DNA from: Novosphingobium sp. NDB2Meth1 | Lineage (GTDB): Bacteria; Pseudomonadota; Alphaproteobacteria; Sphingomonadales; Sphingomonadaceae | NCBI RefSeq assembly: GCF_900117425.1 | Contig: NZ_FPEH01000022.1 | Location: 1 to 64,000 of the forward strand | Length of the DNA stretch: 64,000 bases | Direction: 5' to 3' | In this document: positions 41,609-49,667 of the stretch, in pieces | Numbering within the stretch: position 1 is the first letter of the stretch | Layout of the letters: each line of letters begins with the position of its first letter | The notes under the pieces: model-generated | What the model saw: the letters and a program-made list of their open reading frames with translations, nothing else | What the model was told of the DNA's origin: nothing | Databases searched by the model: none | Program-made: the position numbers and the translations under genes

Positions 41609-44389
41609 ATGATGGAGATCTTCACGATCGGTGGAGGCGAGTACCTGGTCAACATCTTCAATGCGGTCAGCGCCTGGACCGGGGGAGGGGGTTTCCGCGC
41701 GCTGCTGCGTGTCGTGATGGTGATCGGGCTCATTTATACCCTGCTCATCGTGGCTTTCAGTCTCGACTGGCGGGCCTGGTTCAACTGGTTTCTAGGTGCG
41801 ACACTGATCTACGGCGCTCTGGTCGTCCCAGTGACCTCGGTCCGGATTACCGATCGCCTCAATCCCTCGCTCGCGCCGGCCACGGTTGCCAACGTGCCCA
41901 TCGGTCTGGCGATGATCGCGTCGGTCAGCAGCCAGGCCGGGGACTGGCTGACACGCACCGCCGAAACGGTCTTCGTGATGCCAGGTGCATTGCAGATGTC
42001 GACCAACGGGATGATCTACGGTGCGCGGCTTTGGGACCGGACCCGCGACTTTCAGATTCGCGACCCGCGGATAAGCGCAAACCTCGGAGAGTACTTCAAG
42101 CAGTGTCTGTTCTACGACATTCTGCTCGGACACACCTCTTTCGACACAATCGCCAACTCGAACAACATCCTTGCCGATATGGGGCCTGGGTCTCCGGCGC
42201 GGGGAATGAAGTTCCTGCCTGCGAGCGGGCCACCGATCATCGTCACCTGCCAGAATGCCTATAGCGAGCTGCAGACTGGCATCACCGCCTATACCGAGCT
42301 GGGTCTGCAGCAAGAGGGCCGCAAGCTGTTCCCCGGCCTGACGCCAGCTCTGGCGAGAGCGAAGCTGGTTTCTGATCTCCCTGTGATCGCAAACCAGTTC
42401 CACGGGAGCTCGCAGACAGCTCAGCAGGTTTTCCAGCAGCGCTCGCTGGTGAACGCTTTCCTCGAGGCGCGGGCCAATCTTGGGGCCGCGGACGGCGATA
42501 CCTTTGCGATGCTTCGAGCAGAGGAGCAGGCGCGCAACACCTACAGCTCGATCGCTCAGCAGGCGATGACTTGGGTGCCGCTTCTCAACATCGTCCTGAC
42601 GGTGGTCTTTTATGCGATGTTCCCGGTCATCTTTCCGCTGTTTCTCATGCCGCGGACAGGTACGATGGCGCTCAAGGGCTACTTCACAGGGTTCTTCTAC
42701 CTAGCTGCGTGGGGGCCGCTTTATGTGGTCCTGCACATGTTCATCATGGACCGCGCTTCCGATGCCCTGAACGCCACCGCACCGGGCGGGATTACCATGG
42801 CGGGGATGGCGGGCATCGATGCGGTCAATGCGGATACGGCAACGATCGCGGGCTTTCTAATGATGTCGATCCCCTTCCTCGCCGGCGGAATGGCGAAAGG
42901 GGCCATGGCCGTCTCGTCGCAAGCGACCTCGATGCTTGCCCCAGCGCAGGCGGCAGCCGAAGCGGCTGCCGTCGAGCGTACGACCGGCAACTATTCCTAC
43001 GGGAACGAGAGCTTCATGAACCTCTCAAGCTTCAACCGGCAGTCCGAACAATGGAATGCCGCTCCCTCCTTCACCGGCGGGGCGCCGGTCATGTCGACGG
43101 TCAATGCGAATGGGACAACGACAAAGACCATGACGGATGGTGCGAGCGTCTTTGACACGTCGCCGGGCATGAGCCGATTGGCGTTCGGCGCGTCGCTCAG
43201 CCAGTTCGCCAATGCCGAGCGGCAGCAGACCCTTTCTGAACTTGAGACGGCGCGGAACACTCTTTCGGAAGAGCGGTCGCGCGCACTTTCGTTCCTCGAC
43301 CGTACCTCGACGCGGCAAACCAGCGGAGTGCGCAACTCGAGTGGCAGTGAAAGATCGGCGGGCTATCGCTCGGGCGAGAACCTGCAGCGGTTCGACAATC
43401 AGTCGCTGGATGCCAGGGACACCGTCAGCGAAAGCGATCGTGTCACGCGGTCGAGGGGAGATCAGCAAACCAACATTGATCGTCTCGAGACGAGCCGCAG
43501 CGGCAGTGTCGGGTTGTCCGGCAGCGTTGCAGGCACTCGAGGTGGCGATGGCGGGCCTGGGGGCAAGGGGAGTGTGGGCGCCAATGGAGGTGTCCAAGCT
43601 GGCATCAGCGGTAGCCGCCAGCGAACAGACGTTGTCTCTCGAGGAAATGATCGGAACGAAACGCAGGGCTTCGAGTCCTCGACTTCGGACAATCGTTCGA
43701 ATGGTTCGAATGTCACGCAAGACAGTGGGAGCTACGCTCAAAGCGGAAGCTTCAGCCGGAGTGAGGGCTATTCCGAGAACGCCTACTCGCGTGAACGTGC
43801 ACTCGAGGAGATCCGGCGGATCGATCAGCGGATCGCCCAGATTGACGAGCTGGCGACATCACTCACCGACAGTACCTCTACACGGGAGGGATTTGGTGCT
43901 AGTCTCGCCTTCGACATGAGCCAGATCGTGGCAAGCCGCTATCAGGAAAAGGCGGCGGAACTCGGGATCACTGCACCCAGCCTTGCTCGAACCGACTACA
44001 GTCCGCAAGAGCAGGCTGTCTACGAGCTTGTCGCGCGCGAGATCATCTCCGACTACTACGATCAGCGGGTGGCGCCTTTCAATGATCTCATCCCGGAAAA
44101 GGGAACGCTTACCGGCAAAGTCGCCGGGCCCGGTAGCTTCACCGAAACTGACCTTAGGGCTCGAGCGCCACAGCGTTCTGGCGGAAGCTCCCGGAATCTT
44201 GTCGAGGGATCGACCGATGACTCGATTGGTGCTCGGATAAGCGAAGGGCAGGGGAGCCTGAAGGAGCGCTACGAGGCCAATGGCACCCGCTTTGATGATC
44301 GGCGTCGGGAATTTGACGGGGGTCGTTCTACTTCAGGTGGCGCTGACGAGCGCTTCAATGAACGGTTCTATGATCGAGATCAGCGGTAG
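41609..44389 (+). CDS. traG: TraG, F-type mating-pair stabilisation and entry-exclusion protein
   Basis: The 926-residue protein starts MMEIFTIGGGEYLVNIFNAV. The TraG_N membrane domain spans about residues 1-450 with several helices (LIYTLLIVAFSLDWRAWF, NIVLTVVFYAMFPVIFPLF). The C-terminal half is periplasmic, low in order and rich in Ser, Arg and Gln with Gly-rich repeats (GSVGLSGSVAGTRGGDGGPG). TraG stabilises mating pairs and is the target of entry exclusion. It is the last gene of the operon seen here. Confidence 0.93.
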   Translation: MMEIFTIGGGEYLVNIFNAVSAWTGGGGFRALLRVVMVIGLIYTLLIVAFSLDWRAWFNWFLGATLIYGALVVPVTSVRITDRLNPSLAPATVANVPIGLAMIASVSSQAGDWLTRTAETVFVMPGALQMSTNGMIYGARLWDRTRDFQIRDPRISANLGEYFKQCLFYDILLGHTSFDTIANSNNILADMGPGSPARGMKFLPASGPPIIVTCQNAYSELQTGITAYTELGLQQEGRKLFPGLTPALARAKLVSDLPVIANQFHGSSQTAQQVFQQRSLVNAFLEARANLGAADGDTFAMLRAEEQARNTYSSIAQQAMTWVPLLNIVLTVVFYAMFPVIFPLFLMPRTGTMALKGYFTGFFYLAAWGPLYVVLHMFIMDRASDALNATAPGGITMAGMAGIDAVNADTATIAGFLMMSIPFLAGGMAKGAMAVSSQATSMLAPAQAAAEAAAVERTTGNYSYGNESFMNLSSFNRQSEQWNAAPSFTGGAPVMSTVNANGTTTKTMTDGASVFDTSPGMSRLAFGASLSQFANAERQQTLSELETARNTLSEERSRALSFLDRTSTRQTSGVRNSSGSERSAGYRSGENLQRFDNQSLDARDTVSESDRVTRSRGDQQTNIDRLETSRSGSVGLSGSVAGTRGGDGGPGGKGSVGANGGVQAGISGSRQRTDVVSRGNDRNETQGFESSTSDNRSNGSNVTQDSGSYAQSGSFSRSEGYSENAYSRERALEEIRRIDQRIAQIDELATSLTDSTSTREGFGASLAFDMSQIVASRYQEKAAELGITAPSLARTDYSPQEQAVYELVAREIISDYYDQRVAPFNDLIPEKGTLTGKVAGPGSFTETDLRARAPQRSGGSSRNLVEGSTDDSIGARISEGQGSLKERYEANGTRFDDRRREFDGGRSTSGGADERFNERFYDRDQR

Positions 44390-44435
44390 AGCGGATGGGG
44401 AGTTGTGGCAGCGCCCGGATACGATCTCGCAGTTA

Positions 44436-44648
44436 TCAGCTGAGCAAGCTGAATGCGATGAAACCGATGGAAACCAAAATCACGATCCAAGGTCCAGCGC
44501 TGTTTCTGGGGTGGCTATCCAGATGAGATCGGGCATCGTTTTCTGGAATACGTGATTTCAAGAAATCTGGATCACCATTCCCAGTCAGGTCGTCAGGTAT
44601 TGCTCGTTTCGAGAAATCGACAGTTCGCCAGTTTTCATAGTCTTCCAT
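44436..44648 (-). CDS. Small tail-anchored hypothetical protein
   Basis: The ATG at 44648 has GGAG eight bases upstream and gives 70 residues: a charged N-terminal part (MEDYENWRTVDFSKRAIPDD) and one C-terminal hydrophobic segment (GPWIVILVSIGFIAFSLLS). No family recognised. It is convergent with traG and divergent from the GntR gene. Confidence 0.5.
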   Translation of the reverse strand: MEDYENWRTVDFSKRAIPDDLTGNGDPDFLKSRIPENDARSHLDSHPRNSAGPWIVILVSIGFIAFSLLS

Positions 44649-44827
44649 CGTCTTTCTCCAATCTGAACATACCATTATCATGGTTCGATGACAACGATTG
44701 GAGGTGGTGTTGGGGACTGGCTGGAGTTGAGCGAAGCAGCATAGGAGGCTGCATTTCGCAGGCGTTATGCTAAGTTGAAACCCGGAGAGAGCGGCAAGCG
44801 CCATGTCTGGCGGGCCGTGGGGAATTC

Positions 44828-45610
44828 ATGCTGTCGAAGATTGACGCGACCTATATCGAGCTGCGTGAGCGGGTCATGCTGGGCGACTTGCCGCCCGGTA
44901 CGTCGATGACCGCTGACGACATTGTCGCGCATACCGGCGTGTCGTTGTCGATGGCTCGCCATCTTCTGGTGTCGCTGGGTGTCGGGGGCTATCTCACCAA
45001 GCGTGGCCGTGCCTATGTTGTTTCGACCTTCACGAGAGAACAGATCGAGGAATGGCGCCTTGCGCTGGGAGCGATCGTCGAGATCGGCGCCCTTCGTCTG
45101 GCATTGGCGGGAGGTTCGCGGTTGCAGGCGGTGGCCGAGAGCCTTGAGAAGGACGTCCGCAGCCATGCAGTGGAGGATGAGGCGTTCTTTCTCGGGGCGA
45201 TGTCCTTCGCGACGATCATTTTGGGAGGACCGCAGAGCACCTTGTCCGAGCTGGTCGAGCAGTTCATCCCGCAGGCCTTTTTCAGGCTACTCTGGCTCTC
45301 GGACATCTATGCCGAGCGCACGGGTTTCCTGGTTGAAGCTGCGGACAGCTATCTGGTCGCGGCGCGCGCGGGTGATCTTGATGGCGTACGGAAAGCGAGC
45401 CGCTTCTTCTTCGATTCAACCGCGCCGGCGCTCCACAAGTTGATCGAGCAGATGGAGCGCAAAGACTTTCCAAAAAGCGCCCAGTATCACGCCCTTCAGG
45501 CCATCGAGCCCCAGGTCAGCGGATTGCCGACGTATACGGGGAGTACGAAGGCCGCGCGCCCGCTGCTTGGTCCACTGAGTGATGCCGGCGCGGCCGCGCA
45601 TCCCTTGTAG
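44828..45610 (+). CDS. GntR-family (FCD-type) transcriptional regulator
   Basis: The 260-residue protein has an N-terminal winged helix (YIELRERVMLGDLPPGTSMT, ADDIVAHTGVSLSMARHLLV, GGYLTKRGRAYVVSTF) and an alpha-helical FCD-like effector domain (EEWRLALGAIVEIGALRLAL, DDG-type acidic helices, SRFFFDSTAPALHKLIEQME). FadR-type regulators sense small acids or sugars. Its target here is unknown. A 179-base divergent region separates it from the 44436 gene. Confidence 0.8.
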   Translation: MLSKIDATYIELRERVMLGDLPPGTSMTADDIVAHTGVSLSMARHLLVSLGVGGYLTKRGRAYVVSTFTREQIEEWRLALGAIVEIGALRLALAGGSRLQAVAESLEKDVRSHAVEDEAFFLGAMSFATIILGGPQSTLSELVEQFIPQAFFRLLWLSDIYAERTGFLVEAADSYLVAARAGDLDGVRKASRFFFDSTAPALHKLIEQMERKDFPKSAQYHALQAIEPQVSGLPTYTGSTKAARPLLGPLSDAGAAAHPL

Positions 45611-45623
45611 CAGCGCTCACACC

Positions 45624-46289
45624 TCAAGCCGCAAAGGCGGGCTGCCGGGGGTGGATCCGCATGGCAGTCGCAGCGGCAGCGCAATCGCGCGCGTCGCCCT
45701 TACAAAGCAATTGGACCATGGTTCGGGCAGATGTCGTCATGCCCTCTATATCCGTCAGCTCCAGGGTCGCTGCTCGCGCATAGACCTGTGCAACGCTGGC
45801 GCGCCTTGCATATTCCTCGAGCGTGGCGACTTCGCCTGTCGCTGCGACGACACTGACCATCAATTTCTGGTGCGCGAGGAGTGAGGCGAGCGCTTTGCCG
45901 GAAGCCGCAGTTCGGTCGAATGCTTCTAGCCGCCTTTGTATTTCAGGGATGGCAGGAGAAAGGTCCATCGAGACCAGTCTGACGATAGCCGTAGCCTCGA
46001 TCCCGGCTAGAACCGCCTGCCGCTCCCACATTTCGTTCTTCGTCGGCCGATACCAAACAAACCTAGCCACATCCGCCACAATGAAGCCAAATGCGCGGAG
46101 TTCCCCAAACGCATATTCCCCCCAATCCGCGCCTTTACCGGACGCCTCGGCGAGAAGGCGTGGGTCGGGCTCAAGGGGTACACCGTCGCCCCTGATCACT
46201 GCGCGGCGGAGATGCTCGATATCGGCATCAGCGCTTTTGGCGAGCTTCTCGATCGCGGTCCGATAGAGTTGGTCGATTCCGTTGGGCAT
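45624..46289 (-). CDS. Hypothetical helical protein
   Basis: The 221-residue protein is alpha-helical with a W-containing middle (FGFIVADVARFVWYRPTKNE) and no signal or membrane segment. I do not recognise it. It is convergent with the GntR gene (13 bases apart), and a 69-residue gene follows upstream on the same strand. Confidence 0.5.
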   Translation of the reverse strand: MPNGIDQLYRTAIEKLAKSADADIEHLRRAVIRGDGVPLEPDPRLLAEASGKGADWGEYAFGELRAFGFIVADVARFVWYRPTKNEMWERQAVLAGIEATAIVRLVSMDLSPAIPEIQRRLEAFDRTAASGKALASLLAHQKLMVSVVAATGEVATLEEYARRASVAQVYARAATLELTDIEGMTTSARTMVQLLCKGDARDCAAAATAMRIHPRQPAFAA

Positions 46290-46319
46290 TGCCGGAGGAT
46301 AGCAGCGAAGGGTGGATCA

Positions 46320-46529
46320 TCAACCGGTCGGCGGCCAATCGCCCCCGTTGAGCTCCTTCACCAATTCAGCAATCCGTTTCCATTCAATGGCGGTTTCATC
46401 AAAGGGATCATGGGTCAGAATTCGTTCGCAAGCTGCGTCGATCTGTTCAGCTTCGACCGGAATGCTAGCATCCCTCCGATATGCTTCAATGGCGGCGAGC
46501 AAGCGCTTGAAATCCTCGTAATGCCCCAT
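46320..46529 (-). CDS. Small hypothetical protein, 69 aa
   Basis: The ATG at 46529 is preceded by GGGAG with good spacing and gives MGHYEDFKRLLAAIEAYRRD followed by an acidic helical region ending ELVKELNGGDWPPTG. A start nine codons upstream is possible. No domain is recognised. It lies 30 bases upstream of the previous minus-strand gene, possibly the same transcript. Confidence 0.5.
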   Translation of the reverse strand: MGHYEDFKRLLAAIEAYRRDASIPVEAEQIDAACERILTHDPFDETAIEWKRIAELVKELNGGDWPPTG

Positions 46530-46811
46530 CAAAGCTCCCGCTGAAAACTGATTCAAATCTAGGCCGATAATCCGCGAACTGTCGAGCCACCTTGTCGACT
46601 ATAGACCGCTTCGCATCTTGCTAGTTCCTTGTACCGTACTGCGAAACCGCTACCGATTGCCCTCTTAGGCAGACCTTACTGTTGTCTGCGAAAGTTGCGA
46701 TCAGCAAAGCCGCGAGGCTGGATACCTGACCACTGCCAAGACATGTTTCAATCTGCGCTTCACCTCATCGGCAAGCTTTCCGTAAGCAAAACCGATTAGG
46801 GGCGCGAGAAC

Positions 46812-47864
46812 TCATCGAACGGGGGGTCCGTCTTTCAGCCGAAACTCCACTTCGTAGCTTTTGAACGAGACGGAGGGCACCGCGCTAAGCGCATAGTGGA
46901 GCTTGTCTTCGCCCCGCGCGGCGATGACCAGCCCCTCCACGGTCTCGCTTGGCTGAGCGAGGTGAGCGCTTATCCATCCGATGTAGCGCAGTATCTGCCC
47001 TACTACTGCGTCCGACGACTTGTCGCGCTTAAGCTCGATCACGAGCCATTTCGACTCGTGCTTGTGCTTAGCCAAAAGGTCGATCCGTCCGATCGGAGTC
47101 GGAAACTCGTATCCTGCGTCCGGCTCCCCGTCTCGAACGTAGATATCCCAGTCCCTGGACAGTTCGAGCTGAGACCAATTGTCGAAGAGGTAGTCATGCA
47201 GATGCCGCTCGATCGCGAAGCGGGCTGCAACTTGTCCTGTTGGGGAATCAGCGGTCAGTGGGGTTTCAGAGTCGACCTCGGTCTCTTCCTTATCGCCTGA
47301 CAGATACCACCAAATGGTGTCGAGCGTCCAAAGGTCGACCTCAAGTTCTCTGGCGAGTTCGTTCAGAACGCCATTAATTGCGGCATAGCGTACGCCAAAG
47401 CTCGCTCCGCGCGGCCAGTCAGGCATCAGATCAAGGTCGATCAGCCCGCTCTCCGACGTATTGTTCCAGACACCATACTTGTTTGGGTATGCTACGAGAA
47501 GGATCGCTGTGATGATCCCTTTGCCTAGACCCTTTATCTCGGTCGCAGGCCGGGTTCGTTCCTCGATCGGCCGGCTTTCATCGACCAACGCTGCGAGTGC
47601 GGCCCGAGTTGCGGTCATGTCAGCACAAATACGGTTGCTCTGCCGAAAGAGCCCAGACCAATGCTTGTTGTTCTCTATAAGAAGAAAGGAGCGCAATACC
47701 TTCTCGTCGATCTGTTCGATTTGGCCAGGCTGGAATTGTGGGCCATAGCGATCGACGACGCTATCCCGCGACTCGAGAATCTCTCGGATATCACCGTCCT
47801 TCTGCATTGCCGCTTTTGCAGCGCGTAGGCGCCCAAGTGCATCTGCCGAGATTGTTCCGCTCAC
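46812..47864 (-). CDS. PD-(D/E)XK nuclease-like protein (NucS/DUF91-like C-terminus)
   Basis: The 350-residue protein has an N-terminal helical domain (about 1-190) with GLGKGIITAILLVAYPNKYG, reminiscent of HhH-type nucleic-acid contact loops. The C-terminal nuclease fold carries the catalytic set: D in TPIGRIDLLAKHKHESKWL, E-x-K in VIELKRDKSS near residue 278, and a Gln in VVGQILRYIGWISAHLA. This matches NucS/EndoMS-type or related PD-(D/E)XK enzymes. It probably cleaves DNA or RNA. Its neighbours are unknown genes and a GHKL ATPase, suggesting defence or repair. Confidence 0.75.
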   Translation of the reverse strand: MSGTISADALGRLRAAKAAMQKDGDIREILESRDSVVDRYGPQFQPGQIEQIDEKVLRSFLLIENNKHWSGLFRQSNRICADMTATRAALAALVDESRPIEERTRPATEIKGLGKGIITAILLVAYPNKYGVWNNTSESGLIDLDLMPDWPRGASFGVRYAAINGVLNELARELEVDLWTLDTIWWYLSGDKEETEVDSETPLTADSPTGQVAARFAIERHLHDYLFDNWSQLELSRDWDIYVRDGEPDAGYEFPTPIGRIDLLAKHKHESKWLVIELKRDKSSDAVVGQILRYIGWISAHLAQPSETVEGLVIAARGEDKLHYALSAVPSVSFKSYEVEFRLKDGPPVR

Positions 47865-48158
47865 GGATTGCCCCTTTTTGTATACGCAGACCCCGCAGGC
47901 TCTCGCTGCGTTGCGAATATTTGTGATCTAGAGATATCTGCCCATGAAGCCAGTTGTCCTTCCACATGAACGAACAATAGCTTACGAGGCCATTGCCGAT
48001 ATTTACAACAGGATGAGGCTGCCGCTGTATCCTGCCCGCTAAGGAAGACATCGTCGGGCACGGTGGCCAGCAGGCACCGTCATCAAACTATGATCATCAC
48101 CCGCAAGCTCCTCCAGCAATGACCGACAAACATTGGCATCGGTTGCGTCGTGCTCAGC
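47865..48158. other. Intergenic region, no gene seen
   Basis: About 290 bases between two minus-strand genes. No open frame with a ribosome site is convincing. A short weak dyad (ACGGTG/CACCGT) near 48060 lacks a T-run. It likely contains the promoter of the nuclease-like gene. Confidence 0.4.
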
Positions 48159-49607
48159 TCAAGCACGGCCAAACAGACCGGTGAGAAGCGACTTCGGCCT
48201 TCGAACGGATGCAATTGCCGTTGCAGCCGTTTGACCGATCACATCTGTAAGCGCGTTCTCAAAATCTCGCGTGACATCGTCGAACCCGGTGCGGGCGTGG
48301 ACGATCTCATGAAGCAGTGTGCCCGCAAAACTCGAAACCGAAGAGAGCTGGTCGCGACGGATGACGATCGACTGGGTAGAGCCATCCCATAGTCCCAGAG
48401 CATCGCTGCCCGTCGCAAGTTCCACCCGCATCGTATTGCTCACGCGAACCGACTGCACATTTTGGGGCAATCCGCCAACAAGCGCGACGATGTCCTCCAC
48501 CTTCTCAAAAACCGCTCGCTCTGCAGCTGAAAGAGAGCTGGGCTCCACGAAATCAAATACGAAGCTATCGTTCCACTCTGTCTGATATTGGCCGAGATCA
48601 CGGATCGGCTCACCGCTGAGATCCGTCATGCCGACAACGTCTCTCTGAATGCTGTCGGGTATCGTGATGATCTTGATGCCATCGTTCCGGGCATGATCCA
48701 CCGAGGACGAATTGGTCATCAATTGATCGGCGGTGACAAATAGGTATTTGCCGCTGCCGCTGAGGATCCGAACGGCGTGAATTGCCACCTCCTTCCATCG
48801 AACTTCGTCGCTGCCGAGGCCTGATTGTAATGCCTGCAACTGGTCAGCAAGCTCCGAACCGATTTCCGCTGTGGTCGCATTGAGCAGCATCTGCTTCACG
48901 CGATCAGAGTAGGCTGTGCGGCCTACGTTGGTTCGCTCACGATTGAGTGCTTTGCGCATCGGCTCAGTGAGGGCTGTGATGTTATAGGAGAACGCGAAGT
49001 TCTCCTCTTCGGCCACCAAAAGGCCAGCTACATAGATCCGTGCCGACACATTCGGCTTCCGTCGAAGAACCTCGCCGATGCGCGTTGATTCGAGCACTTC
49101 CTCCTCGGAAAATCGAAGGAAGAAACTTTTTGCCTTCTCCATCTGCTCATCGCTCAGCCCACGTAGAAGAATTGTGGTGCCAACCATCGACGGATCAGGT
49201 GATGGCTGAACCGCGGCATGAAGAGTGACCACATCATCGAAGTCACGCTTGGCTATCTGGGCTAGCGTGATCTCGCCGTGGGCGGACCGAATGATCACGG
49301 CGACACCATTGCGATGGAGGGTTGCCATCGCATCCTTCAGGCCGACCCCAAACTTGCCAATGACTTTCCCGGCATTCTGGAGCTTCTCGGCGTTTTCATT
49401 CTGTGTGAAGTGCTCGTATCGGAGCCCGCGTCCGAAATCGCGGATCATCCAGTCGCCATGTTCGGTCTTGAAGACCTCGATGTCGGGGGTGTCGGTCAAT
49501 TGTTGTTCGTCGATCGCATTGGCAATCAGTTCACGGACCGCATGCGCGCTCTCCCAAGCTTCTAGGATCTTCTCGATGTTCAGATCGAACAGTCGCGCTG
49601 TGGTCAT
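48159..49607 (-). CDS. GHKL ATPase with C-terminal HExxH metallopeptidase-like motif
   Basis: From ATG 49607 the protein has 482 residues. The N-terminal Bergerat fold shows the N box ELIANAIDE (27-35), G1 DFGRGL (57-62) and G2 GKFGVGLKDAM (85-95), so it should bind ATP as Hsp90, MutL or MORC do. The C-terminal region carries LLHEIVHARTGFDD near residue 430, an HExxH zinc motif as in metallopeptidases. I know of no characterised protein with both. It could sense a DNA or protein signal through ATP-driven dimerisation and cleave a partner. It lies 61 bases downstream of sbcC on the same strand. Confidence 0.8.
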   Translation of the reverse strand: MTTARLFDLNIEKILEAWESAHAVRELIANAIDEQQLTDTPDIEVFKTEHGDWMIRDFGRGLRYEHFTQNENAEKLQNAGKVIGKFGVGLKDAMATLHRNGVAVIIRSAHGEITLAQIAKRDFDDVVTLHAAVQPSPDPSMVGTTILLRGLSDEQMEKAKSFFLRFSEEEVLESTRIGEVLRRKPNVSARIYVAGLLVAEEENFAFSYNITALTEPMRKALNRERTNVGRTAYSDRVKQMLLNATTAEIGSELADQLQALQSGLGSDEVRWKEVAIHAVRILSGSGKYLFVTADQLMTNSSSVDHARNDGIKIITIPDSIQRDVVGMTDLSGEPIRDLGQYQTEWNDSFVFDFVEPSSLSAAERAVFEKVEDIVALVGGLPQNVQSVRVSNTMRVELATGSDALGLWDGSTQSIVIRRDQLSSVSSFAGTLLHEIVHARTGFDDVTRDFENALTDVIGQTAATAIASVRRPKSLLTGLFGRA

Positions 49608-49667
49608 ATTTGCCCCTGCTTCTTCCATTTATTCCCGTCGCAGTGAGCAAGGGCTCACCTTACGGCT

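Noticed and set aside
42988..44389. Separate gene in the Ser/Arg/Gly-rich half of traG
   Set aside because: The frame continues without a break from the membrane domain and TraG proteins have a long disordered periplasmic half.
48050..48085. Dyad ACGGTG/CACCGT as a terminator or operator
   Set aside because: Short, no T-run, and no regulator nearby to link it to.
49643..49658. Hairpin GTGAGC/GCTCAC after sbcC as an intrinsic terminator
   Set aside because: Only a six-base stem and no T-run on either strand.
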